Assembly (NCBI GenBank): GCA_963995505.1
Contig: OZ023186.1
Span: 18,669,570 to 18,733,569, forward strand
Length of the DNA: 64,000 nt
Reading direction: 5' to 3'
Source: Hypericum androsaemum
Taxonomy: Eukaryota; Streptophyta; Magnoliopsida; Malpighiales; Hypericaceae
Part shown: piece by piece, positions 50,018 through 61,798 of the stretch
Position numbering within the stretch: the stretch's first letter is position 1
Layout of the letters: each line of letters starts with the position of its first letter
Notes under the pieces: model-generated
The model's input: the letters and a program-made list of their open reading frames with translations, nothing else
Told to the model about the DNA's origin: nothing
Databases searched by the model: none
Program-made: the position numbers and the translations under genes

Positions 50018-51305
50018 ATAAGTCAAAGAAAACAACACAGAATTGAACATACCATTAGTTACCATGCAAGGTAACAAATAGCCAATTTTTTTTGTCAAAA
50101 CCAATTCGTATCTCGATACTTTGAAATTTGAACTAACTAATTTAGGTTCGAATAGACCAGTTAAACTACATATATTGAGTTCTTGAAGACTTAATAACTA
50201 TAATTAAGTTAGAACAAACTTCTCGTAACTACTATTCATATCCAGAGAAAAGTCGATTGTATTAACTTACCAACTTCTAGTAAAAAAGACATCTGGTTTT
50301 ATTACCTAATATAGTTGTAATGTAAGCCGATGTCGGTGAAACGATAGAACGTTAATCCTGCTTAAGATCTGAAAATGGTACCAAGTTGCTACCAAACACA
50401 GTGACCATTGTCGTTGGGACATTCCCATCCACCAATACTTGGAAGCAAAAACTTGTAATGAATAGTTTTTATGTCAGATACTGCCGATATTCTGACATCT
50501 AATGATCTAATTAATTCATACTTATGTTAGGTATGTAAAACCTTTGTCAAATTAGTCTAAATTTTTGCTCTTCGAGTTTTTAATTTGGCTCTAGGGCAGA
50601 TCTGTTCTCTTGGGGTATTATGGCTGTTGTTTTTTTTTAAAGTAAAATTTTTTTTTGAAAATTAGTCTTATGGCTGTTGTTGCTTTGTTGGCTTAGCAGT
50701 TTTGTAAATATCTTTTTATTAATACAAATTCAACTTATAAAAAAAATTCAGAGTGATGTTAGATATGATAATTAAAAGATGACAAAAAAAATGCTCCCAA
50801 TAATTTATTATACCAACTAATTTAGATTTAATCAGATAGTAAAAAAGTACTCACAACTTCCCAATACAATTTAATAGTTCAATACGTGAATTAATCCCAT
50901 AAAAAAGTATAAAATTCCAACCAACTATTCCCTGTCAACTTCAGAGCTGTTGGTCTTTCACATTCTCTCTAACAATTCCCATATAACAATTACTCCACCG
51001 TCTTGACTCCAAAATTTGAAGTCTTTTCGAGACACATAATAAAGGGTCACCAGTTTCCCCTCTTGTTTGCTCATCCTAGTGAGAGAAGCAAGCTTCTTTC
51101 CTAGAGAGAGAAAGAGAGAAGGAGCTTCAAGTTTATGTCTTTCTTGTGTGTAGCTGTTAAAGTTCCAATTTTTTGCTCAAAAGGGCTTGTTTTGGGATCT
51201 GGGCAGGAGTCAATTTGGTGGGTTGACTCTGGATTTGAGATGGGTTGCTGCCCAATTTAGTTGTTGATTTGGCTGGAAGTGGAGATTTTTTTTGGAGGAA
51301 AAAAA
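50018..51305. other. Intergenic; promoter and 5' UTR of the galactosyltransferase gene at the right
   Basis: AT-rich DNA. The GA-rich stretch at about 51079-51130 (CTAGAGAGAGAAAGAGAGAAGG) looks like a plant 5' UTR. No other gene was seen. Confidence 0.4.
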
Positions 51306-54300
51306 ATGAGTTGGAAGAGTAGAGGAGGGCAAGAATTAGCCTCAAAGAGTGTAGTTTCAAGGAAATGGACATTCCTTCTTTGCATTGGTTGCTTCTGTGC
51401 TGGGATGTTCTTCTCAGACAGGTAACTTGTCTCTTGTTTTTTTTTAATCTCTGATTGAATTTTGAGGTTCAATGTAAGGTGGAATGTTGCTGTGATTAGA
51501 ATTTATTAGGATTTTATACAGCTATTTGTTTTTTTTTTCTTTCTAATGTGTTCATCTCCACCTGTGGAACTTTGTCAATTGTTAGCAATTGGGTTTATAA
51601 GATGCAAGTTTACCTGGTCTATGTTAATAAAATAGAGGCCTTGTCTCCTCTCTTTTACCTCCAACAGAAAGGACAAGGTTCTGTCTCGTTGACAGTTCTC
51701 TGTTGTTCTTGCATTTTTGGCAAGATGAATCATAATTTCTGTAGGCTGGTTGCTTTTGTTAGTATCTCCGGGGTCGTGTGGGCAACAACAATGAACCACA
51801 GGTCTCGTAGGAGCAATTGGCTCTGATACCATGTTAGAATCGTCCATATCTGACCCACAATCTTAAGGCAATTGGTGGGTAGATTTTCCACACTTATGAA
51901 CGAGTCCGCCACACTTGCAACTAGCGATGTGGTAATCCCAACAGCTTTTTTGGTTGTAGTTTAGTTCTTTTTCTGGTAGTGGGTGAAAGGAAGGGTGTTG
52001 ATGTATCCCTATGGGCTTAAAAGGGTTATGCTCATGATGGATGGTCCTATTTGATCATTCAAGACTGAGCTTTGGAATAAGGATGATTAATATCATCATT
52101 GTTGAGAATTTCTCCTTTTTTATATGGCTATATTGTCTCGGACTAGGTTAGTAAAACTGACGGTAGATCGAAAACATACTGTACTGCAAATATTGGCTGC
52201 CCTGCCATTTTGCTCGATGTACCGTTGCTGGTTATTCTGTTATTTAAAGGTCTCATACATGCTTTTCGTTCTAATCAACACGTTGCGTATTGCAGAATGT
52301 GGGCAGTGCCTGAAGTCAAGGGCATTTCAAGAACGGCAGAAGGTCGAAATGAGAAGTTAAATCTAGTTTCAGAAGGATGTGCCCCGGAAATTGTGAGTAC
52401 TTATCTAAATTGTTTGATAGCATTACTAATCGTGTGTTTCGAGACCTTAATTATCTGTTTCCTGTATGCTAACTAACATGCCACAAATATTCTGTTTACA
52501 TCAGAAGGACGCAAAGCATGAACAGAGGGATATCATGGGGGAAGTTTCGAAAACTCACTATGCCATACAGTAAGTTGCTTTTTGAGGCTATGTCGATTCC
52601 TTGGAAGTTGCCAAACCTTATGTATTGTAACAACGATGAACAGGACTCTAGATAAAACAATTTCCAGCTTGGAGATGGAGTTGGCTGCTGCAAGGGCTGC
52701 ACAGGATTCTGTATTAAATGGTTCTCCAGTTTCAGGCGATATGACGTTCGCTGAATCAAGGCCGAAGAGAAAGTATGTGATGGTAGTAGGCATTAATACT
52801 GCTTTCAGTAGCCGAAAGCGAAGGGATTCTGTGCGTGCCACTTGGATGCCTCAAGGTTTGCAACGACATTGGCCAATTTCAGCTATTAAAATATTTCTAT
52901 GATCAATTCTCAGTTGCGAATTTAATTATTAATGTTCTGTCTCCCATGTATGAAAGCAGGTGAAAAGAGAAAGAAGCTAGAGGAAGAGAAGGGCATCATA
53001 GTCCGGTTCGTAATTGGTCACAGGTTGGTAAAATACTGTCCTAGCCTCCTCTCTTTCTATTATATAGCACGCAACTTATAGAAACTGTAGTTGACGGTTT
53101 CTGCGCCTTATCAATCACTAGTTAGCCTAGAATCTGGACCAGCATTTCGATCGTCAATATCGGTTGTTAATCAAATACCATCTTGGCGATGAATCTGACG
53201 TCTAAGTTTCTCTCTTGTGCCTAATCACCAGTGCAACAGCTGGTGGTATTCTTGACAGAGCTATTGAAGCAGAAGAAAGGAAACACGGTGACTTCCTGAG
53301 GCTGGTAGTGTCTTTTTCTTTGCTTCTCTTTTAGCCATTTATGTCATCCTTCAATTCCCGAAAGAATTAGAGTATGTACGAAAAGCTTGTACATCTTAGA
53401 GTAAATGGCTAGTCAACATGGTTTAACACTCTATAATGTGAGCAGGAGCATGTTGAGGGTTACCTTGAATTGTCTGCCAAGACAAAGATATACTTTGCTA
53501 CTGCTGTTGCTCTGTGGGATGCGGATTTCTACGTCAAAGTCGATGACGATGTACATGTAAACATTGGTAAGACATCAATGCTTACTTGCTTCCGATCAAA
53601 TCACCGGAATATGCTGGGAGTTGAGACGTAAATTTGCATCTCCAAAATCCTTAGTCAAATACAAAACCTGACCGCCACGTTTTTGCAGCAACACTTGGAG
53701 CAACTTTAGTCAGGCATCGATCTAAGCCCAGGGTATATATAGGCTGCATGAAATCAGGTCCAGTGCTTGCCCAGAAGTAAGTTACTGCATGCTTTAAAAT
53801 GTCGAGTAACTCAAACTAAAAACTCGGTTTGTTCACTGATTTCCTTCTCTCTTTTTCTTTCATGATTAGGGGAGTGAAGTACCATGAACCTGAGTATTGG
53901 AAGTTTGGGGAGGAAGGGAATAAGTACTTTAGGCATGCGACAGGCCAGCTCTATGCGTTATCCAATGATTTGGCCACTTACATATCTATCAACCAGTAAG
54001 TTTTTGGATTCTCTTCCAAGGATAAAGCAGACTTTGTACTCACACTTCTTGAAGCTCCTCCTGCTTAACTCGTGCCTCTTTGTAATTGTCTAGGCATGTG
54101 CTACATCGATACACAAACGAGGATGTTTCATTGGGATCATGGCTTATCGGGCTGGATGTGGAGCATATAGATGACAGGAGGCTTTGTTGTGGCACTCCAC
54201 CCGGTAGGCTTGCACTCTCTCCCTTATCTTCTGTCATGATTAAATTGTGCTTAGCACAAGAGTTCGCTCTGATGTTTTATATGTTGTCTTCGTGTCTACC

Positions 54301-54693
54301 TGGATGTGTAAGGGAAGATATCTGACACCAAACTTCGTAAGCATTTGGTTGTTATTGGTGTTTAATTGCTAGGAGTCCATACTTCTCGATGATGATAGTT
54401 TGTTTATGTGCTCCCTTCTGCATGGAAGTGGTGTTGCACAGGTCGTGTACTGCTCTCAGCTTAGTCTAGATAAAAGATAAGTTCTCTCTTTTTACGCATC
54501 ACGTCCGTCTTATCTTCTGGTTACATGCATAATTTTCTCTACAGATTGTGAGTGGAAGGCTCAAGCTGGCAATATATGTGTTGCCTCCTTCGACTGGAGC
54601 TGCAGTGGTATTTGCAAGTCAGTAGAGAGGATCAAGGAGGTCCACCAGCGGTGCGGAGAAGGCGAGAATGCTCTGTGGAGTGCGAAATTTTAA
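51306..54693 (+). CDS. Probable beta-1,3-galactosyltransferase (GT31, B3GALT2/3/4-like)
   Basis: Eleven exons with GT-AG junctions: 51306-51421, 52296-52392, 52505-52569, 52644-52855, 52960-53023, 53232-53304, 53446-53566, 53689-53776, 53870-53995, 54094-54203, 54545-54693. They join in frame to 406 aa, the usual length. A type II signal anchor spans about residues 20-37 ([17 protein letters not shown]). A stem helix ([20 protein letters not shown]) follows, then the DUF4094 and GT31 domains: [20 protein letters not shown], the donor and Mn-binding DDD at 242-244 ([12 protein letters not shown]), [11 protein letters not shown], YPxYxxG-like [13 protein letters not shown] and the [14 protein letters not shown] motif. 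The Cys-rich end is [18 protein letters not shown] to [15 protein letters not shown]. The enzyme should transfer galactose from UDP-galactose to glycan acceptors in the Golgi; the acceptor is not evident. Intron 1 (874 bases) holds a TRIM-like remnant. Confidence 0.95.
51819..51990 (-). mobile_element. LTR remnant with tRNA-Met primer site in intron 1
   Basis: GGCTCTGATACCA (51819-51831), the complement of a tRNA-Met primer-binding site, stands directly before TGTTAGAATCG, as the inner edge of a 5' LTR on the minus strand would. The rest is a remnant without a second LTR that I can see. The right edge is approximate. Confidence 0.5.
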
Positions 54694-55193
54694 CGGATGG
54701 CAACTCTTCCAACCTCAGGAGGATGAATCCGGAGATTTTCGCCAATGGTTTTCGTGACGAGGAAGCTGAAAAACGTATGTCAAAAGGGTCGAAACGAAAT
54801 CTCTTGCTTCTCGCCAGTTTTAGGCAGAGGAGAAGCTCAGGGGCCGTTCCCAAGTCGGGAATCTGTAACTAGTTATTCTTTATTTGGTTGGAGGAGCCAT
54901 TGTGCAAGTTTCCATGGCTAATCAAACTTCATAAAAGTAACCAAAGTTGGCTACTGTATGCTGCCTCTTTCTTAACAAGTTCTTCAAATTTTGATATATC
55001 TTGATGACAGTGAATGGAATGTTTGCTTAAATAATACCAATGTTGGTTTCTGTTTCATACCACAAAATCTATCAATTTATTGATTTTGCGTTAGATATGA
55101 AAACTCTAGCGTAATATCAGAGCGGGTTCATCATGTGATTCGTTGTTGTTTATACAAACTGTGTCATGATGCAGTGATAAAGTAAAGACTACA
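54694..55193. other. 3' UTR of the galactosyltransferase and intergenic DNA
   Basis: The first few hundred bases are probably 3' UTR. No further feature can be supported. Confidence 0.4.
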
Positions 55194-55202
55194 AAAATTC
55201 TA

Positions 55203-55740
55203 GGAAAAAGTCTCATTTGTGGTTTCAGACTTTCAGAATTAAGGCCATATGGTTTCAAATTGAGAATTTATTACCATGTCGTTTACACTTTTTTTTCCAG
55301 ACAGGTTCAGGGTAGCTGCCCAGCCAACTGGATTTGTCATGTCATATTTACGATCTACATGGCGTGCCATCTCATCCTTTTTTATCCATGCAATTGATGA
55401 CGTGGTAAGTCGTAAAATTTTAAAATGGTGCCAAATTTTTGTATATTTTTCAAAATCATCAATTTTTTAAATTGATGACGTGGCAAGTCATAAAATTTTT
55501 GTATACAAAAATTTGGCACCATTTTAAAATTTTATGACTTACCACGTCATCAATTGCATGGATAAAAAATGATGAGATGGCACACCATGTAGACCGTAAA
55601 TATGACATGGCAAATCCAGTTGGCCGGACAGCTACCCTGGACTTGCCCGGGAAAAAATGTGTAAACACGGGGTACTAAAATTTTAATTTGAAACTACATG
55701 GCCTTAATTCTGAAAGTCTGAAACTAATGAGACTTTTCCC
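55203..55740. mobile_element. Foldback Mutator-like element, non-autonomous (538 bp)
   Basis: Starts GGAAAAAGTCTCATT and ends AATGAGACTTTTCCC. It is nearly a full palindrome, with TIRs of over 200 bases and a short AT-rich centre with its own inverted CAAATTTTTGTATA. It is flanked by a perfect 9-base target duplication AAAATTCTA (55194-55202 and 55741-55749). It inserted next to, or into, the LTR of the copia element to its right. Confidence 0.9.
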
Positions 55741-55749
55741 AAAATTCTA

Positions 55750-56004
55750 ACAACTGGAGAAGATAACAATTCTGTCATAATTGTACCTCTTACATGAACA
55801 TTGTAATGAATGGTTATTGTATTGATTTCTGACTACAGTCTAGGTACAATATATAGAGGCGTACACTGCTGGTGCGTTTACATGATAATTACTGATACAA
55901 CAGAAGATAATTACTACAGCTAAAGTTATCTAGTTGTTGCAGGTTGTTACAGCAGGATAAGGCTGATCTTGAGTCCACGTCCAGGAGAGTCCTTATCCTT
56001 ATCA
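55750..56004 (-). repeat. Partial 3' LTR of the copia element
   Basis: On the minus strand a polypurine tract CAGCTTGCGGGGGCG stands directly before TGATAAGGATAAGG, where a 3' LTR should begin. A TATA-like TCTATATATTG follows downstream. The far end is lost or lies beyond the foldback element at 55203-55740. Confidence 0.6.
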
Positions 56005-58786
56005 CGCCCCCGCAAGCTGATGGGGGTGAATAACCGTCAGCTTGGACCGCAATTCTTGAAACCGTGCACGGGGAAGAGGTTTCGTGAGAATATCAGCAAT
56101 CTGGTCCTTGTCAGAAATGTAACACACCCGAAGACGGCCGTCGGCAACACGTTCTCGCACGAAGTGGAAGTCGATCTCCATGTGCTTGGAGCGGTGGTGA
56201 AAAACCGGATTAGTCGCAAGATAGGTGGCCCCTAAATTGTCGCACCACAGGAGCGGGGACTGGGAGCAAGGGAGGCCAATCTCCCTGAGAAGAGATTGCA
56301 CCCATATGATTTTCGAAGCAACCGTTGCCAATGCACGGTATTCAGCTTCAGTTGAGGAACGGGAGACAGAGCTTGTTTGCGAGAGGATCATGATATGAGG
56401 TTAGGTCTGAGAAATACAGCATAACCGATGGTAGAGCGGCGATCAAGGGGACAGTTACCCCAATCCGCATCAGAGTAATCAGACAATCGTTGATCCCGGG
56501 AGGGGCGGATCAGCAGGCCCATTGAAGGAGTCCCTTGAAGATATCTCAGAATACGCTTGACGGCCCCTCATCGTGCAGGTGTAGGAGAATGCATGAATTG
56601 TGATGCCCGATCAATGGCAAATGCAATTTTAGGCCGTGTCACACCGAGGTATTGCAAGGAACCGACAACTTGTCGATAGAGCTCTGGATCGCAAGCATCA
56701 CTGGACGATGGTGGACTGCTGGAAGAAGATGCTGGTGTCTCCATGGAATTGCACTTAACCTTTTTGCTCACTGGATTATGTCTTGCACATACTTGGCTTG
56801 ATTGAGCACTAGACCATTGGTGGTACGATAGGCTTCAATACCAAGAAAGTAACTTAGTTGGCCAAGGTCCTTGAGTGAAAACTTGGTCTGTAAAAAGTGC
56901 AATAGCCGTCCCAAAATCTCCTGGTTGTTTCCTATAACCAAAATATCGTCGACGTAGATAAGGACGAAAATGTAGACTCCTTTCTGATTGTAATAAAATA
57001 ATGAAGAATCGGTATGAGACCCTTTGAAGCCGAACATATACAGGGCAAATTTGAGGCAATGAAACCACGCCCGTGGCGCCTGCTTGAGCCCATACAACGA
57101 TTTCAACAAGCGACAAACATGATGTGGGCGATCGGGATCAACGAACCCTGGTGGTTGTTACATATAGACGCATTTAGCCAGTGAACCATGTAAGAAAGCA
57201 TTTAAAATGTCTAATTGACGAATCAGCCAATTACCAAAAACTGCAATAGATAAGATGATGCGGACTGTAGCAGGCTTTATAACAGGACTAAACGTTTCGT
57301 TGTAGTCCACCCCTGGCTGTTGCTGAAAACCTTTAGCTACAAGACGAGCCTTATAATGATTAATGGACCCATCCGCATTTTGCTTTATACAAAACACCCA
57401 CTTGTTGCCAAGAACATTATATTGTGGATGTGGCGGGACTAGAACCCATTCGCCATAGCACGTCGCCAATCTGGGTTAAGAACAGCTTTGGAATGACAAG
57501 TTGGAACTTGAGGCAATGTGACATTGAGCGCCGTGGGTGGTAGCTTGCTGGCCTTTGACCGTGTCACCGTAGGGTGGCCTGGCTTAGGAGGTAAAGTGGG
57601 TCGGGGAGCAGGAGACTCGGCCACCATAGGTGTAGTCGGAGGCACCGTAACAGAGGTGTCTGACGGTGTTGGCAGAGAAGTGACTGTCTTAGGCCGCCGT
57701 TGGTACACCTTAAGCGGTGCTACGGGTCTAGTGGGCTCAGAAGGTGTAGTAGGCCCAGAAGACCCATTAGTGGGCGGTACAGGAGAGCCAAGTGAATTAC
57801 TATTTAGGCCAGGAGGAATAATTGGCCCACCAGACTGGCTGAATAAGAAGTCCATTGGACTCACCACGAAAGTCGAATCTTCAAGGGTACTAGATTGGGG
57901 AACACTTGAAGCCATGAACTTCGGATCCTGGAATGAAAAGACTGATTCATCAAAAAGAACATGACAGACGACATGAATGCGACTAGAGATAGGATCAAAA
58001 TATTGAAAACCTTTATGTTGCTTACTGTAACCAAGAAAAATACATGGCACTGAATGAGGTTGTAATTTATGTTAAACAGTAGGTCGAAGCCATGGATAAC
58101 ACAAACAGCCAATAACACGTAAGTGTGTAAGAGTCGGAGGGGTGCCAAACAACTTTTCGTAGGTAGAAATATTATCAAGTAGAGGGGTAGGAAGTCGATT
58201 AATTATATATGCACCAGAATAAAAAATAAGAGCCCAAAATTTAAGGGGTATGACAGCATGATGTAAAATGGCTAACCCGGTCTCGACAATGTGTCGATGC
58301 TAACGCTCAGCGCACCCATTTTGCTCAGGTGTGTAGGAACAAGAAACTCGATGGTCAATTCCATATTGAGACAAATATTTGTTCACAGCTTGGTATTCTC
58401 CACCCCAATCAGACTGGAGGCATTTAATAGGTCGGCCAAAAAAAAATTCAACATGAGTACGAAATTGGGTAAAAATAGCAAGCAACTCCGATTTTTGATG
58501 CAAAAAATAAATCCAGACGAACTTGCTAAAATGATAAAAAAATACTATGTAATAAGCAAAACCATCATTAGAAAGAACAGGAGACGGCCCTCAAACGTCA
58601 CTATAAATAAGGTCCAGTGGACTAGAAGTTTGAGACTCGGAAACTGGAAATGGCAATTTGTGTATTTTGCCAACACTGCATCCATGTAAAATACGTGTCA
58701 GATGCTTATTAGAAAACTTAAGAGATTGGGAACGTAAAACTTGCTTGACTGCTGACAATCTGGTATGATCAAAGCGTTGATGCCAA
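56002..58786 (-). pseudogene. Ty1-copia polyprotein remnant (integrase, reverse transcriptase, RNase H)
   Basis: Minus-strand blocks in copia order. A GAG-pre-integrase stretch (HWHQRFDHTRLSAV) lies near 58740-58786. Integrase core follows with IKCLQSDWGGEY and YTPEQNGCAER at 58300-58503. The integrase C-terminus is at 57439-58050 (PCIFLGYSKQHKGFQYFD), followed by a Pro/Thr-rich linker. Reverse transcriptase spans 56768-57469 ([43 protein letters not shown]). RNase H is at 56002-56391 (RSSTEAEYRALA, ADILTKPLP). Several frameshifts and stops separate the blocks, so the element is dead. Gag and the 5' LTR are missing because a gypsy-type element interrupts it at 58786/58787; they may lie beyond the right edge of the window. 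Confidence 0.88.
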
Positions 58787-59731
58787 TGATGAGTGCGTAA
58801 ACGCTCATTTATTCTGTTCGTATGTTTGTATGTTTAAGTCATCGTTCTGTTCGTTTTAGTCTCATTCTGGTAAGTCTTTGGTTGTTTTAATGCGTTCGTA
58901 TGATGGAATGGACTTTTACCGTTCGTAATATATTTTGATAGGAATTTGGAGCGGTTCGTGGGCACGTGGATCAAGGGTTGGATGACAGAATGATGCAAGC
59001 GGGCGCTAGTCGGGCTCCCCATCGCTAGTTGACTAGCGACCGCTAGTCGGGCTCCCCGTCGCTAGTTGACTAGCGGCCGCTAGTCGGGAGTCACAGAGAT
59101 TTACGAAGATGCAAACTGGCGGCCGCTACTCAACTAGCGACCGCTAGTTCGCCCAATGCAGCTTTAGTCAGACTTCTTATTTAGTTGTGATTTCGGATCC
59201 GCTAAAGGAAATATTCGACTTTTAGTCTCCTGTTCGGCTTTAGGACTTAAAGTTATAGTATTTTATATTATTACTTGGCCGGTAAGACTTCCAATTTAGC
59301 TTAACCTCCTCTAGGTTTTCCCAATTGCGAGTCAAACTTTTGGCTATATATATGCCATAACCTATGAGGTTTAGGGACGTTTTTACTGTACTTTTGACAC
59401 AGCCTTTGGAGCTCAATAAAGCCGCGATTTCAGTTAGCTACGGAAAGAGGATTGGCAAAGCTTGATCATCACGACTAAGCTTTCTCTATCTCGACATAGA
59501 TGGATAGTCCATAAGGGTATCGTGCTCATTTATCTCCATTGATTTACAACTCATCTTTTATTTGCATTTCCGATCTAGTTTTATTTACTTTACAATCTTT
59601 ACAATCTATCAATTTTCCCGCTTCACATAATTATTTACCTTGATTTAATATTCAACCCTCAGTTCGAAACCCTATTTATTCACTATACTATTTGATTGTG
59701 CGTTTAATTACTCACAATTTTGCGCACATCA
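58787..59731 (+). repeat. 5' LTR of the gag-only element
   Basis: 945 bases, TG...CA. It has a TATA (GGCTATATATATGCC), CTCAATAAAG and palindromic CTAGTTGACTAGCG / CCGCTAGTCGGG words. A 43-base segment of these words is duplicated here but single in LTR2, and about 478 bases present in LTR2 (63449-63925) are absent here. Confidence 0.85.
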
Positions 59732-59845
59732 AATTGGCGCCGTCGACACGGAACTGAGATTTTAGGACATAAACTCAATAGCAATTGGTTTTGTGTGGCA
59801 AACTTGGTAATTTCGTGTGATTTCTTTTTCAGGATTCTCAAGTGC

Positions 59846-61798
59846 ATGCCAAGAACCCGGAATGAAGGACTAGACCTTGACACAAACACTGTGCTTGAGG
59901 TTGACATCGGAGTACTCGAAAGGGTAATTAGACGTGAAAAGAGGGACCAAGCGAGAGCAATGGCACAAAATCAGGAAGACAAAATGCCCCAAGCTGTAGG
60001 GAACGCTCCGCGAAGAAGGACGCTGTTGGAATCATCTGTTCCTACATGGAATGGGAACCCTAATGGTCTACAACAACCACCTGTAGGTCCCCACTCTTTC
60101 CAGATTCCAGCAGCGATTGTCGAACTACTGCAAAACTCGGTCCAATTTGGCGGCTTGCCAAGCCAAGATCCTCAAGACCATCTATCTCGATTTGAAGATA
60201 TCTGCAACATCATGAAATTCCAAAATGTTGATGATGACGTCTTGAAGCTGCGCCTCTTTCACTTTTTTTTGAAAGATAGAGCTCGTGTTTGGTACAACAA
60301 GTTGAAAGGAGAGGCGATTCAGAGTTGGAATGATCTGGCCCATGCTTTCCTCCGAATGTTCTTTTCTATGGCCAAGTCAGCCAAACTCTTGTAAGAAATC
60401 AACACGTTTATCCAAGGAGATGGGAAGAGCATCTATGAAGCTTGGGAACGGTTCACGGATCTCCAAAGTGACTTCCCTCAACATGGTATAACTTAAGACA
60501 ACCTCATGAAAATCTTCTACAATGGGTTAGATGGCCCATCCCGTGATCATATTGATGCCTCCTCTCAAGGGGTGTTCTTGAGGAAGACTACTGATGAGGC
60601 TGCTCGCTTAATGGAGGAAATGGCTGAAGTCAATGGTATGTGGCCAAAAGAACGTACTAGGCAACCACGTAAGGAAGCAGCCCGAGGAGTACTCGAAGTA
60701 AATGCCAACATGAAGCTCGAAGCTCAAATAGAAGCACTTACCAAAAGACTTGACAAGTTGACCAAGGACAAGGAACAGGCAGCTGTGGTGCAGAATACTT
60801 GTCAGCTTTGCAAAGGGGCACATCCCACAACTGACTGTCCAATGTTGGAAGAGATCCAGGCCATTGCTGATAGAACACCACCAGAAATGGGCTACTCACA
60901 ACAAGCTAATGCTCAGCCAAATTTCTCTCGATTTGGTCAGCAAGCACACAACACTAGTGCCCAGCAAGACTCCAGGAAACCATATTTGGGTGAGCAAGTC
61001 AAGGAAATGGGTGACAAGATCGATAAGTTAGTGGGGGTAGTCCAGCAGTCCATCCAACAATAAAGTATAACTGTGCAGTGGATGGATCATTGTGAAGCAC
61101 GTCAACAAGAGTTTGAGACATACCTAAAGGGGCAAGCCACGCAACTCAAGAAGATGGAGATCGAACTCGGAAATTTGGCTGCAGCAAACACTCAAAGGGA
61201 AATAGGTCCTCTATCCAGCAACACCGAGTCGAACCCGCGAGGACAGGTGATGGCCATCATAGTGAGGAGTGTGGACGAGGATGATGAACCATATATTCCT
61301 CCACCACCTTATGTCCCTCCACCTCCATTCCCTCAAAGACTATGGAGAAAGCCACCACCTAAGAACAAGTCCTCTCCAAAAGAGCATGCCGAACCGATCA
61401 AGCCAGCCATAGAGGAGGAGGTAGTTACTGAGAAGAAGGAGCAACCATCCTATATCAGTGCAAAAAAGGATTCTTATGTTCCTTCACCATCACCTCAATA
61501 AGTCAAGAAAACAGCAGTGATCCACGAGAAGGCCAGTGAATTCATAGAGACAATAGAAGAAATTCAAAGCCATGTCTCTTTCTTGGAGATATTAGATAAA
61601 AGGCCACAATATGTAGAGTTTCTGAAGGAAATCATCGCCAGGAAGAAGAGGCGGAATGATGGCAAGACGACCCCTTTTGTAGGAAATGACATACCGCCAA
61701 AACTAAAAGATCCAGGGAGTTTTACGATTCCTTGCACTATTAATGGTTTGGCATATGTGATCGAGTCTAGATCTGGATTGTGTTTGCGGGTATTTTGA
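59846..61798 (+). pseudogene. Gag (plus protease start) of the gypsy-type element, four in-frame TAA stops
   Basis: One reading frame runs from ATG 59846 (MPRTRNEGLDLDTN) to TGA 61796-61798 without a frameshift, but with TAA at 60392, 60494, 61061 and 61499. The capsid-type region has FQIPAAIVELLQNS, FGGLPSQDPQDHLSRFEDIC, RLFHFFLKDRARVWYNKL and FYNGLDGPSRDHID. A zinc knuckle CQLCKGAHPTTDC follows, then a coiled coil, a Pro-rich stretch and PFVGNDIPPKL..PGSFTIPC, the start of the aspartic protease. The active site (DLGA) is not reached. Gag packages element RNA into particles in the cytoplasm. This copy is inactive as read. Confidence 0.85.

Noticed and set aside
55105..55140. Primer-binding-like AATATCAGAGCGGG after the galactosyltransferase gene
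   Set aside because: No LTR ends or second LTR around it, and the match to a tRNA-Met primer site is incomplete.
57518..57964. Plus-strand open frame of 148 codons
   Set aside because: Antisense of the copia Pro/Thr-rich linker region, which is explained on the minus strand.
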